64,000 nt of DNA from assembly GCA_030426665.1 (NCBI GenBank), contig JAUHYD010000003.1, positions 124,001-188,000 of the forward strand, in the 5' to 3' direction. The notes under the pieces are model-generated. The model had not been told where the DNA came from and ran no database searches. It saw only the letters and a program-made list of their open reading frames with translations. The position numbers were made by a program, and so were the translations under genes. Positions 16,130 through 27,500 of the stretch are shown piece after piece. The DNA comes from Bacteroidia bacterium (GTDB lineage Bacteria > Bacteroidota > Bacteroidia > Chitinophagales > Chitinophagaceae). Positions within the stretch are counted from its first letter, which is position 1; each line of letters begins with the position of its first letter.

Positions 16130-16190
16130 GCGCTTGCTGTCCCGATGAAAATCGGGAAAGAGGTAACCGGTTCGATTCCGGTATTCTCCA
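16127..16190 (+). repeat. 3'-half tRNA-Ala copy 2 with hairpin anticodon
   Basis: Same structure as copy 1: it begins at the TAG stop of GIY-YIG copy 2, has TCCCGATGAAAATCGGGA as anticodon-arm replacement, and an intact T arm and acceptor 3' strand ending TCTCCA. Confidence 0.9.
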
Positions 16191-16233
16191 CTTTTAAATC
16201 ACCCTCTATCGGGTGATTTTTCGTTTTAAGGAG

Positions 16234-16480
16234 ATGCTGTTCTTATATATTGTACTCAAAGTCCATTGACAAATACTATGTCGGACACACTGAGGATATC
16301 AATGCCCGTTTACAACAACATAATTCAGGAACCTCAAAATATACTGCTAAGACAACTGACTGGATTGTTGTATTCACCCAAACCTTTGACACAAGAGCAG
16401 AAGCAAGAAACAGGGAAATGAACATCAAGAAAATGAAAAGCAGAAAATATATTGAAAGTCCTATTGCCGCAAATCAGTAG
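16234..16480 (+). pseudogene. GIY-YIG family endonuclease, copy 3, frameshifted near the start
   Basis: Alignment by eye to copies 1 and 2 shows five bases (TGTAC) missing shortly after the ATG at 16234. That ATG now reads 11 codons to a TGA. An internal TTG at 16250 restores the frame, but the product would lack the TYIL strand that holds the GIY half of the active site, leaving YYVGHT onwards. The rest of the frame is intact and carries the RLQQHN and NREM motifs, so the lesion looks recent. It could still be translated as a truncated protein. Confidence 0.75.
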
Positions 16481-16542
16481 GCGCTTGCTGTCCCGATCAA
16501 AAATCGGGAAAGAGGTAAACGGTTCGATTCCCCACGTCTCCA
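16478..16542 (+). repeat. 3'-half tRNA-Ala copy 3, degenerating
   Basis: Starts at the TAG of GIY-YIG copy 3. The hairpin (TCCCGATCAAAAATCGGGA) is kept, but the T arm and acceptor end differ (GGTAAACGGTTCGATTCC then CCACGTCTCCA), so it is the most diverged copy and marks the right edge of the array. Confidence 0.85.
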
Positions 16543-16735
16543 ATAAAACACCCAATTCCCGGATCACTAAACATCTTTGCTATTTAATGTTGTTAATATA
16601 TTATCAACAACAATAAAATATCAACAATTACACCGACATTCGCTCACTTATTCAAAATCGAACAGAATAAGGTAAGGAGTAGTATTCGTTAGATGCAAAT
16701 GCTATTTACTCTTATTTAAAAACTCAGAATCAGGT

Positions 16736-17182
16736 ATGCGGAAAATAATTGGATACAGAAAATTGATGGGCGTAACAGAAAAAACCGGCCTGGGAGAACT
16801 AAAAACAATATACAGGGAACTGATGAAAAACTGGCACCCGGACAAGTTCCAGGATAGTGACGAACTCAAAGGAAAGGCTGAGGCCAAAAGCAAGCACATC
16901 ATTGAGGCATATCATTTCTTAGTAAGCATAGCTCCTGAAACACGAGCACTCACTTTAAATGAATACAAAGAAACAATCACAACGTCAGGTGTCATCGACT
17001 TTGAATACAAAGATGAAACATTACAGATAAACTTCCTGGACGGCAAAAAATATGAGTACTTCGGAGTTCCGAAAGCACTTTACATTAAACTGATTAATGC
17101 ACCTGCGCTAGGCAGATTTGCGAGAAGACATATCTACAACTCTTTTCCGTACAGAATGGTGAAACAGGTAGAAGCCGTATAA
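16736..17182 (+). CDS. J-domain protein with C-terminal KTSC domain
   Basis: 148 residues. The N-terminal ~65 are a J domain with the HPD tripeptide (NWHPDKFQD) that stimulates DnaK-type ATPases. The second half (VIDFEYKDETLQINFLDGKKYEYFGVP... ALGRFARRHIYNSFPY) matches the KTSC domain, a small module of unknown, possibly nucleic-acid-related, role. No G/F or zinc domain of full DnaJ is present. It stands alone between the tRNA array and the cox genes and is followed by a bidirectional terminator. Its client is unknown. Confidence 0.8.
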   Translation: MRKIIGYRKLMGVTEKTGLGELKTIYRELMKNWHPDKFQDSDELKGKAEAKSKHIIEAYHFLVSIAPETRALTLNEYKETITTSGVIDFEYKDETLQINFLDGKKYEYFGVPKALYIKLINAPALGRFARRHIYNSFPYRMVKQVEAV

Positions 17183-17235
17183 TGATTCGATAAATAATAT
17201 AGTCGCTGAAGTAGCGACCGCAACACCATAACACA

Positions 17236-17267
17236 AAAAATCCGCTCCATTTAAGAAGCGGATTTTT
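17236..17267. terminator. Bidirectional terminator between the J-domain gene and coxA
   Basis: An 11-bp perfect stem AAAAATCCGCT / AGCGGATTTTT with a 10-base loop. The A run and T run allow use from both strands, ending the J-domain transcript and the act-cox operon. Confidence 0.9.
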
Positions 17268-17289
17268 CTACGTAAAGTACTCTAATGAA

Positions 17290-19113
17290 TTAGTGTGCTT
17301 CCTCTCCGGGTCTAAGCGGTGTGGTCTGAGGAATAAAGTCATTTCCGTTTCCATCATCCTTATAGTCATAAGGCCAACGGTGTACTTCAGGAATATCACC
17401 TTCCCAGTTACCATGACCAGGGCGGATTGGAGTAGTCCACTCAAGTGTAGTAGATCCCCAAGGATTCTTCGTCGTCAGTTTACGACCGCGGAAAATGCTG
17501 AAAATGAAGTTGAATACAAACAGTATCTGAGTTAAGAAAACTACCAAAGCCACAATACTGATGAAACCATTTATACTCTGAAAATGCTTGAAAGATTCCC
17601 AAGCAGAGTAATCATAATAACGACGAGGCATACCAGCGATTCCTTCGTAGTGCATCGGCCAGAAAATCAAGTAGGCACCAACAAACGTGATAAAGAAGTG
17701 GATGTAACCAAGAGTCCTGTTCATGAACCTACCATACATCTTAGGGAACCAGTGATATACCCCGGCAAACATACCAAAGAATGCAGATACACCCATTACA
17801 ATGTGGAAGTGAGCAATTACGAAGTAAGTATCGTGGAGGTGAATATCCAAAGCGGAGTTTCCAAGGAATATACCGGTAAGACCACCGGAGATAAACATAG
17901 ACACAAAACCAAGGGCAAACAACATTGCCGGATTTAGCTTTAGATTACCGCGCCAGATTGTCGTAATCCAGTTAAACACTTTAACTGCTGACGGCACCGC
18001 GATAAGCAATGTAAGCAATACGAATATAGAACCGAGGAACGGACTTAAACCGGTAACAAACATGTGGTGCGCCCATACAAGGAATGCAAGCAATGTGATA
18101 CCAACCATCGAGATAACCATCGCAAAATACCCGAATATCGGCTTGCGGCTATGCGTAGATAGTACCTCTGACGCCATACCCATACCAGGAAGCATAATGA
18201 TGTACACCTCAGGGTGACCCAAAAACCAAAACAAGTGTTGATACAAGATTGCAGAACCACCGATGTGTGGCAACGCCTTTCCACCTATAAATATCTCAGA
18301 TAGGTAGAAACTTGTACCGAAATTACGGTCAAATATCAACAATACAACTCCCGAGAACAGTACAGGGAATGAAAGTACTCCTAACACTGCAGTAAAGAAC
18401 AACGCCCAAACTGTAAGCGGCAAGCGTGTCATGGTCATTCCTTTCGTACGCATATTCAATACAGTACTGATGTAGTTCAGACCACCCAACAACGAAGAAA
18501 TTACAAATAGCGACATACCCATCAACCACAGATCCATACCTACTCCAGACCCTAATGACGCTTCCTTAAGTGCGCTCAGCGGAGGATATGTGGTCCAACC
18601 ACCAGATGCCGGTCCGGTCTCAACAAACAAGGAAATCATCATGAGCACACTCGCAGCAAAGAAGAACCAGTACGACAACATATTCATGAATGGCGACGCC
18701 ATGTCTCTTGCTCCTACCTGGTAAGGTATCAATAAGTTGGCAAAAGTACCACTCAGTCCCGCTGTAAGTACGAAGAATACCAGGATAGTACCGTGCATTG
18801 TTACCAACGCATAGTAAAACTCCGGTGATAACTTGCCACCTTTAGCCCATTCACCGAGAAAAGTCTCCATAATAGGGAAAGATGTATCCGGAAATCCAAG
18901 CTGGAACCGGAAAAATACCGAGAACAAGGCCCCGATAATAGCCCATATGATACCGGTAATCAGGAACTGCTTCGAGATCATCTTGTGATCCTGACTGAAA
19001 ATATACTTCCAGATAAAATGCTGTTCATGATGCTCATGGCCATGGTGTCCTTCCGCACTGTCGTGTCCGTGTGCTACATTTGGCCCTTCAGTAATGATTC
19101 CTTCTTTGTTCAT
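17290..19113 (-). CDS. coxA: Cytochrome c oxidase subunit I
   Basis: 607 residues, about 12 membrane helices. Diagnostic sites: GHPEVYIIMLPG with the CuB His and the cross-linked Tyr, VWAHHMFVTGL with the two CuB histidines, and HDTYFVIAHFHIVMG with the haem a and a3 ligands. This is the catalytic heme-copper subunit that reduces O2 to water and pumps protons. The N-terminus has a His/Glu-rich cytoplasmic stretch, common in Bacteroidota. It is the last gene of the act-cox operon, 34 bases after coxB; genes for subunits III and IV are not adjacent. Confidence 0.97.
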   Translation of the reverse strand: MNKEGIITEGPNVAHGHDSAEGHHGHEHHEQHFIWKYIFSQDHKMISKQFLITGIIWAIIGALFSVFFRFQLGFPDTSFPIMETFLGEWAKGGKLSPEFYYALVTMHGTILVFFVLTAGLSGTFANLLIPYQVGARDMASPFMNMLSYWFFFAASVLMMISLFVETGPASGGWTTYPPLSALKEASLGSGVGMDLWLMGMSLFVISSLLGGLNYISTVLNMRTKGMTMTRLPLTVWALFFTAVLGVLSFPVLFSGVVLLIFDRNFGTSFYLSEIFIGGKALPHIGGSAILYQHLFWFLGHPEVYIIMLPGMGMASEVLSTHSRKPIFGYFAMVISMVGITLLAFLVWAHHMFVTGLSPFLGSIFVLLTLLIAVPSAVKVFNWITTIWRGNLKLNPAMLFALGFVSMFISGGLTGIFLGNSALDIHLHDTYFVIAHFHIVMGVSAFFGMFAGVYHWFPKMYGRFMNRTLGYIHFFITFVGAYLIFWPMHYEGIAGMPRRYYDYSAWESFKHFQSINGFISIVALVVFLTQILFVFNFIFSIFRGRKLTTKNPWGSTTLEWTTPIRPGHGNWEGDIPEVHRWPYDYKDDGNGNDFIPQTTPLRPGEEAH

Positions 19114-19147
19114 TGTTGCACTTTTGTGGCTAATAATTTGTTGCCGA

Positions 19148-20200
19148 TTATTTCATCGAAATTGCTTTAACACTATCTGTTGCAGGTGCTGCATCCATCT
19201 CTTCGGCAGGAGCTGGTGCTGCATCAGCATTGTTCAGCGCATAATATGACTTCTGACTCTTCATCCATGCATCATATTGTGCTTGTGTTTCTACAATTAT
19301 CGTACCCCTCATCGCATAGTGACCTTTACCGCACAACTGATCGCAGGCAATCTCATATACGAAATCGGGATTGTTAGTAATTTGCTTCATGGAGTCCGAT
19401 GTGATGGAAGGAGTGAACCATAAGGTAGTAGTGATACCCGGTACCGCATCCATTTTCAATCGGAAGTGAGGTAAACCAACGTCATGAATTACATCGCGAG
19501 AGCCGATTACCAACTTAACAGGTTTACCTACAACTACGTGCATTTCCCCGTTTTGTGCAATGATATCATCTTCGTTGTGCGGGTCAGACCAGTCTAATCC
19601 TAAAACGTTAGTCGCGTCATTAATCTTACGGAAATCTCTTTTTCCAAGTTCATTATCTGCACCGGGGTAACGAATTAACCAGTTGAATTGCTTTCCTACA
19701 ATTTCTATTACTGTAGCTTCTTTGGGAGCTTCTGAAGTAATGTCAAACCAGTTACGAAGACCGAAAGCCACCAAAATAGCCATCGCAATCGCAGGAATAG
19801 TCGTCCAGATCAATTCTAACTTGTTACTGTGTGCAAAGAAAAACGATGTGCGTTTGTCAGAAGCCTGATATTTATAACAAAACCAAAACAAGACAGCCTG
19901 TGTAAGGAAAAATACTATTCCGGTAACAATAGTTGTCACATTAAACATGAAATCGTAGTTCTCTCCGGACTTACAAGCTGCAACCGGCAACATCATATCC
20001 TTGAAGTAACTATGACATGCCCATATTCCCCACATGCCAAGCAAGAAGACAGCAACCAACAAGAATGCTATTGCTCGATTCACCTGAGCATCTACTTTTT
20101 CTTTTCCGCGCAATACTGCAGCGTACTCACTTGCCTTACCGATCTGGTATATGATTACAAAAACCAGAATTATCAATGATGTTATTATAAATCCCGACAT
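19148..20200 (-). CDS. coxB: Cytochrome c oxidase subunit II
   Basis: 350 residues. Three hydrophobic stretches precede the cupredoxin domain (about 4-16, 45-62 and 85-108, plus another near 131-147). The CuA site is complete: HDVGLPHFRLKMD upstream and ACDQLCGKGHYAMRG with the C-x3-C-x3-H pattern. It takes electrons from a cytochrome c and passes them to subunit I. The C-terminal tail is Ala/Pro/Asp rich (APAPAEEMDAAPATDS) and has no fused haem c domain, so electrons must come from a separate cytochrome, most likely ActE/ActA of this operon. Confidence 0.95.
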   Translation of the reverse strand: MSGFIITSLIILVFVIIYQIGKASEYAAVLRGKEKVDAQVNRAIAFLLVAVFLLGMWGIWACHSYFKDMMLPVAACKSGENYDFMFNVTTIVTGIVFFLTQAVLFWFCYKYQASDKRTSFFFAHSNKLELIWTTIPAIAMAILVAFGLRNWFDITSEAPKEATVIEIVGKQFNWLIRYPGADNELGKRDFRKINDATNVLGLDWSDPHNEDDIIAQNGEMHVVVGKPVKLVIGSRDVIHDVGLPHFRLKMDAVPGITTTLWFTPSITSDSMKQITNNPDFVYEIACDQLCGKGHYAMRGTIIVETQAQYDAWMKSQKSYYALNNADAAPAPAEEMDAAPATDSVKAISMK

Positions 20201-20260
20201 GGTCGTTCAGCTTGAATTTACTTGTTAATGTTTATTTCCTACTCTCCTAATTATTACACA

Positions 20261-21478
20261 CTATGCGATATGAATCACGGTTTCTTTCAACAATATATTG
20301 TTGTGAGGCACCAGCGAAGCTTTTGACAAAGTACGTGATACTGTAAAAATCAAAATTCCTACAAAGCCCATAAATATTCCCATTTCATACCAGTTGATGT
20401 GCCAATCAGTACCCAATGGACCCGGCATTATCATTTGGTAGTAGTCTAACCAGTGACCGAAAATAATTACCATCGCCATAAAAGTAACAGTAAAGTAGTT
20501 CCGCTTACTTGGGCGTGCCATAAGTATCAATATTGGCATACAGAAGTTAATGATAAAGTTCGCATAAAATATGATACTGTACGGACCTTGCTGACGCCAC
20601 TTAAAGTAAAACGTTTCTTCAGGCACGTTTGCGTACCAGATAAGCATGTACTGCGAGAACCACAAATAAGTCCAGAAAATGCTGAAGGCAAACATAAACT
20701 TACCTAAATCGTGCATGTGTTCTTTTGTTACCAGTCCCAGATTACCTTGATTCTTCAGATAGATAACCCATAATAGAATCAGCGACATACCGCTAACAAA
20801 CGCACTTGCAAATGCATACCAGCTAAATAAGGTAGAGAACCAATGGGTGTCGATACTCATAACCCACAACCAAGGAATGGTACTCATCTGCGTAAGTGCA
20901 TATACTAGCAAGAAAACTCCTGACAGACGAAATACTTTCCAATATATTTTAGTGTCATTTTTAGGTGCTTTCTCTTGTGCAATCGACATTGCACGAAACT
21001 TGATACCAAAGTAAGACCAAAGACCCACCGCCGCCAAGGTAAAGAATATGAACATCCCTTTATTCAGGAAAGGACTCTTACCTAATATTATTTCGTCATC
21101 ACCTGGTGTAACCCAAGGAAAAATCGTGTTAACGCCATGAGAGTCTCTAAATGTAAAGACAATCAACAACAGAACTACTGTAACAATAGAGCCAAACACC
21201 CATACGTTAGCACCTATTGCCTCAGGAACGCGACGAAACGCAACCAACCAAGCACCTTGTGCCAAAGAAACTGCAGATTGTATAAATATACTTACAGCTG
21301 TAATAAGGGTAAAAAAGACGCCATCATGCAGTAGCACCGTCCAGAATCGGGCGCGCTCGGTATCAACATGGCTTGAAAGCAAAGTAGCAATACCCGCTAT
21401 CAGCGTCAGTACGCCTATCGCCATCAGTGCGATACTGGTCTTTTTTAATCGTGCAGGTACCTCAAAACGATCATTCAT
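20261..21478 (-). CDS. actF: Alternative complex III subunit ActF (NrfD-like membrane subunit)
   Basis: 405 residues from ATG 21478 (a TTG three codons earlier is possible). About ten membrane helices, with the ActF landmarks GHWLDYYQMIMPGPLG near residue 350 and WLWVMSIDTHWFSTLFSWY. It is the smaller of two NrfD-like subunits of the quinol:cytochrome c oxidoreductase that replaces the bc1 complex. It lies 60 bases before coxB, which supports the physical coupling of this complex with the oxidase known in Bacteroidota. Confidence 0.92.
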   Translation of the reverse strand: MNDRFEVPARLKKTSIALMAIGVLTLIAGIATLLSSHVDTERARFWTVLLHDGVFFTLITAVSIFIQSAVSLAQGAWLVAFRRVPEAIGANVWVFGSIVTVVLLLIVFTFRDSHGVNTIFPWVTPGDDEIILGKSPFLNKGMFIFFTLAAVGLWSYFGIKFRAMSIAQEKAPKNDTKIYWKVFRLSGVFLLVYALTQMSTIPWLWVMSIDTHWFSTLFSWYAFASAFVSGMSLILLWVIYLKNQGNLGLVTKEHMHDLGKFMFAFSIFWTYLWFSQYMLIWYANVPEETFYFKWRQQGPYSIIFYANFIINFCMPILILMARPSKRNYFTVTFMAMVIIFGHWLDYYQMIMPGPLGTDWHINWYEMGIFMGFVGILIFTVSRTLSKASLVPHNNILLKETVIHIA

Positions 21479-21543
21479 TGTTTGCAACTTTTATTATAAT
21501 TTCCTTTACTATTTTTTATTTTACTTAACCCGTGAAGACAAAA

Positions 21544-22188
21544 TTACATTTCACCGGATTTTTCTTCAACAGCGGCAACTTCTTTAGCCGGGTGCGTATC
21601 CATCCCAAATGTAAACGCATCACCACCATTCTCTGACTGAAATTTCTTGATATAGGCAATCACCATCCAACGTTGCTTGATATCAAGCTGTGATGCGTAA
21701 GAGCCCATCATGTTTTTTCCATACTTAATACCCGCATACATCTGACCGACAGGCATATGAAGATATTTTGCGTCCTTAAAGTTTGCCGGCATAGAAGCAA
21801 ATTTTCCACTGTTAAAAAGTGGACCTTGTCCGTCAAGACCTGTGCCATGGCAAATACCACAATAAATATTAAACAATCGACCACCTTCCTTTATTTCGTC
21901 CTCGCTAAATCGCAAAGAAGTTGTAAAGCTTTTGTATGCCGAGGTGTCACCTTCTACCAAATGGTCTGGCAACTGATGACCACGAGCTACTGTTCCGCTA
22001 ACCGGTGGACGGCTAGTCAACCCATCCTCAAAATTAGGATTAGCTGTGTAGGCGTCGTAAGCTCGGGAATAAGTCATATCAGGTGCATAAACGTGTCCCG
22101 GATCGCGACGCATATTGCCGGAGTCACAGGAAACAAGACCCGCCGTCAGCGCCAGGCCAGCTACCATTATGCTTTTTATCTTGTTCAT
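21544..22188 (-). CDS. actE: Alternative complex III subunit ActE, mono-haem cytochrome c lipoprotein
   Basis: 214 residues from ATG 22188; the TTG six bases upstream was not preferred. A lipoprotein signal ends in TAGLVSC (Cys21). One haem c site, CGICHG (Cys110, Cys113, His114), and a distal Met (MPVGQMYAG or NMMGSYA) are visible. It carries electrons from the Act core towards the oxidase at the outer face of the inner membrane. Gene order actD-actE-actF is standard. Confidence 0.93.
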   Translation of the reverse strand: MNKIKSIMVAGLALTAGLVSCDSGNMRRDPGHVYAPDMTYSRAYDAYTANPNFEDGLTSRPPVSGTVARGHQLPDHLVEGDTSAYKSFTTSLRFSEDEIKEGGRLFNIYCGICHGTGLDGQGPLFNSGKFASMPANFKDAKYLHMPVGQMYAGIKYGKNMMGSYASQLDIKQRWMVIAYIKKFQSENGGDAFTFGMDTHPAKEVAAVEEKSGEM

Positions 22189-22282
22189 ATTCAAAATCTG
22201 AATTCAAATGCTAACTCAACTATTGTTGTAGAAAGCTGTTATATAACCAAATATATTTTACTCTATCAATCCCTTTGTTAAC

Positions 22283-22864
22283 CTATCCGGCATTCAAAGC
22301 CTCATACTCTTCCTTCTTATCCCATCTTCCGTACCACCAACTTTCTTCTGCCATCTGCACATTTGTTTCTTTGGCTCCGGTTGTCTTCAAAAAGTCAATA
22401 ACTTCTGCTTCCGGCGTGTGCTCATTCAATTCGATTGCCATCACAAACAAATCATCGCTCTGTCTCGGGTGAAAAACGTGTTTCTTTACACCGGGCATTA
22501 TCTGATTGAGGTAGCAAAATGTCATTGTCATTCCCACAGCAGCAAATAATACTGTCAACTCAAAGGTAATTGGTATCCATGCCGGCAAAGCAAAGTGAGG
22601 CTTACCACCATATACTATTGGCCAATCAGAAGTAAATATCCATGAGATAAAACCAACAGCAGTTGATGTACCGCACAGACCGTAAATAAAGCCCGCAATA
22701 TGCAAGTCAGTCTCCTTAAGCCCCATAGCTTCATCAAGACCGTGTACAGCAAACGGAGTATAAACATCATGAAGCTTATATCCGCTTTTACGTACCTTCT
22801 TTACAGCAGGAAACAAAACCGCTTCATCATCATACGCTGCTACCGCAAATTTCTTTATAGCCAT
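22283..22864 (-). CDS. actD: Alternative complex III subunit ActD (DUF3341)
   Basis: 193 residues, the expected size. Two membrane helices (about 59-79 and 98-120) lie between a cytoplasmic N-terminal domain with the GYKLHDVYTPFAVHGLDEAMG pattern, typical of DUF3341, and a C-terminal tail. It has no cofactor site and is a structural subunit of the quinol oxidoreductase. It lies 111 bases after actC. Confidence 0.92.
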   Translation of the reverse strand: MAIKKFAVAAYDDEAVLFPAVKKVRKSGYKLHDVYTPFAVHGLDEAMGLKETDLHIAGFIYGLCGTSTAVGFISWIFTSDWPIVYGGKPHFALPAWIPITFELTVLFAAVGMTMTFCYLNQIMPGVKKHVFHPRQSDDLFVMAIELNEHTPEAEVIDFLKTTGAKETNVQMAEESWWYGRWDKKEEYEALNAG

Positions 22865-22975
22865 TTTATTAGTATTAATTATCAGTAATCAGATATAAGC
22901 TAACTTTCTTAAACCGTCTTACCTGTTGTTCTCTTTTTTGAGTTATTAATGCTCCTGTCTCCTTAATTCAATAAC

Positions 22976-24439
<1,464 letters not shown>

Positions 24440-24569
24440 AGCACGTAATTAGTATTTTAATTTAAGTTGAGAAGTTATCCTTTTGCTTTGTGCGACTATA
24501 ACTGCACTTACCGCCATTCCTTCTTCTCTATAATTAACTGTTTACAAAACGCTTACTCTTTTCTTACTG

Positions 24570-27500
24570 TTATATATGCTCTGCATACATACCATCTTTC
24601 TTCTCGTCACCTGCCACAATCTCCTCGGTATTTCTGATCTTAGACAGGTAGTTAATGTTCGGCAATGTGTGAATATGCTCCAACACATAGAACGTACGCT
24701 CCTGCTGCTCCTCATGACGAATCTTATATATTTCGCTTTCTTTATCGTTCACGTTACCGAAAGTAATACTATCCGTAGGACAGCTTTGCTGACATGCAGT
24801 GCGTGCAGCACCATCTCTCATCGGATGACCTTCTTTCTTCGCTGCCAATTTCGCATCCTGCAAACGCTGAACACAGAATGAACATTTTTCCATTACACCA
24901 CGGCTACGTACTGTAACGTCCGGATTAAGCACCATACGTGTCAAATCGTCATTCAAGTCATCACGACGACCATCTTCGTACAAGTTGTCTTCAAAACAGT
25001 CAGCACCGTTCCAATCCATCCAGTTGAAGTGACGCACTTTGTATGGACAGTTGTTCGCACAATACTTAGTACCGATACAACGGTTATAAGCCATCTGGTT
25101 AAGACCTTCTGTACTGTGGTTGGTAGCTGACACAGGACAAACGTTTTCACAAGGAGCGTTGTCACAATGCTGGCACAACATCGGCTGGAATACCGTTTGA
25201 ATTGAATCCGGATCTTCCGGCATACCACTGTAGTAGCGGTCAATTCTTATCCAATGCATCTCGTGCGCTCTAAGTACATGGTACTTACCTACCACAGATA
25301 CATTGTTTTCTGCCATACAGCCTACTACGCATGCACCACAACCGGTACAGGTATTAAGGTCTATAGACATACCCCATTTGATACCTTCATAAGGGTGATT
25401 AGGATAAAGTGTACCGTTCTTACGGTATCCTTCTTCCATTTCAGGATTAGCAAGATGCTCTCCTTCATGATGTCCTTCTCCCTCTTCCCAAGGCAACGAA
25501 GTATAGTGACCTATTTCAGCACCACGCTCTTTCTGTAGTTCTTTAGGGTCTTTCTTAAACTCTTCAAGTGTAAACTCATGTACCACAGGGCGACCTTCGT
25601 AGCTGTTGTGGGTCTGAGTAAGTGCCACTTCATATTTTTCTTCCGTTTTAGCAACGGTCACACCACAATAGTACTCTATGTTGTTACCGTTGAACGACGT
25701 GAAAGGATACGCATTCTTTCCACCTTTAGTCTTATCGCTGGCGGCAGCCCTACCTACTTTCGCATCTCTACCAAATCCTGTTGCAATCGCAACAACATCA
25801 TTGTGCATACCAGGTACCACAATCACCGGTAGTTCTATAGTATATCCATTTGGTCCGGTCACTTTAGCAACACGCTTATGTGTTTCTACTTCTGTAAATC
25901 CGGTCAACTCGGCATCCAATTCTTTTCCACGTTTTGGAGAAACGCACAGGTAGTTATCCCAAGTGGCTCTGGTTATCGGGTCAGGCATCTCCAGCAACCA
26001 AGGGTTGTTACTCCAGGCGCCACCGTAGCCGATACCTACTTTCTGATAAACTACCAACTCAACATCACCAGCCTTTTTCTTCGCCCCTACTGCAGACATT
26101 GCAGCTTCCACATTGCCGGTAAAAGGAACAGCACCATTTGCCATTTCCCCGCCTGGCTGAATCACACCGTCCTGCAATGCTTTGTCGAAACCTGCACTGC
26201 TTCCGATGCGGCTTTCCCAGTATTGCTTCCAGTATTCACCATACTGCTGGTTAGCGTCCATCCATACCATCAGCGAATCCTGAAAAGCACGAGTCTTGAA
26301 CAACGGACTGATACCCGGCTGCATCAAACTGTAATAGTTTGGTTTAGGTTCGGCATCACCCCAGCTTTCAAGGTAGTGGTGATCAGGAATAATATATTTA
26401 CATTTTTGTGCTGTCTCATCCAAACGCTCTGCAAACGAAACAGTTACCGGAACTTTAGCAAGCGCAGCAGCAAACTTTTTGCCATCCAGATAATCGTATA
26501 CCGGGTTTACTCCGTGCATCAGCACTACACCCGCACGACCAGCTTCCATATCGGCAACCATATCAGCTACCTGCTTGTCAATACCCTGCTTGTTGTTACT
26601 GGTTGTTACCCAGTTTACAGTAGTTCCGTTAGCACCAATCTTATCGTTAATAGCATTAACTACTATCTGAACATTTACATCATTGCTGTCGCAAACTACC
26701 ATACCGTTACCTTTCTTAAGGTCGGCAGCGGCACTAGTTATCAACTTATTCAGATTAGCACTCAAAGACGGTTTTGTACCGTTGGCAACTGCATTGTATA
26801 GCGCATTTACCACCAAACCCAATTCAGAAGGGCGACAGGTAGCACGCTCATCGGCAGCAGCACCGGTAATAGTATGTATTGATTCTACATGATAGTGCTT
26901 AGACAATTCCGGATTCTTGGCACTAATTTTACGTCCGCTGGCATAACCTTTAGAAAACTCAACAGGCGACAACCAGGTACCCAGGAAGTCAGCACCAAGA
27001 GAAACTATGGTACGCGCTTTACCAAAATGAAAAGTTGGTAAGGTACGCTGACCATAACAAGCTTCGTTGGCCTGTAGCATACCGGAATATGATATTGCAT
27101 CATATACGACATGCTTCATGCCTGTATATTTTGCCAAAAACTCTTTTATTACTTCTTTAGTTGTAGGGCTAAGTATAGAGCCTGTAACCAAATAACCACT
27201 CTTGCCTGCCAATCCCTCTTTTACCAACCTGTCAACGGCTTCGAATGTTGCTTCTTTACCATCTGCCATCGGGTGAGTAAGGCGAGCCTTATCATAAAGC
27301 CCCAGAACAGATGCCTGAACACGAGCAGAAGTACCACCCTTTGTGATTGCAGACAACTCATTTCCTTCTACCTTGATAGGACGACCTTCTCTTGTTTTGA
27401 TAACAATCGGGCAGTACTCACCACCATCAACAAAAGTAGATGCGTAATAGTTAGGTACTCCCGGTGTAATATCTTCCGGCTTAATTGCATAAGGAATAGC

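Noticed and set aside
25878-26801. 307-codon plus-strand frame across actB
   Set aside because: Antisense to the intact actB gene and with no coding-like composition.
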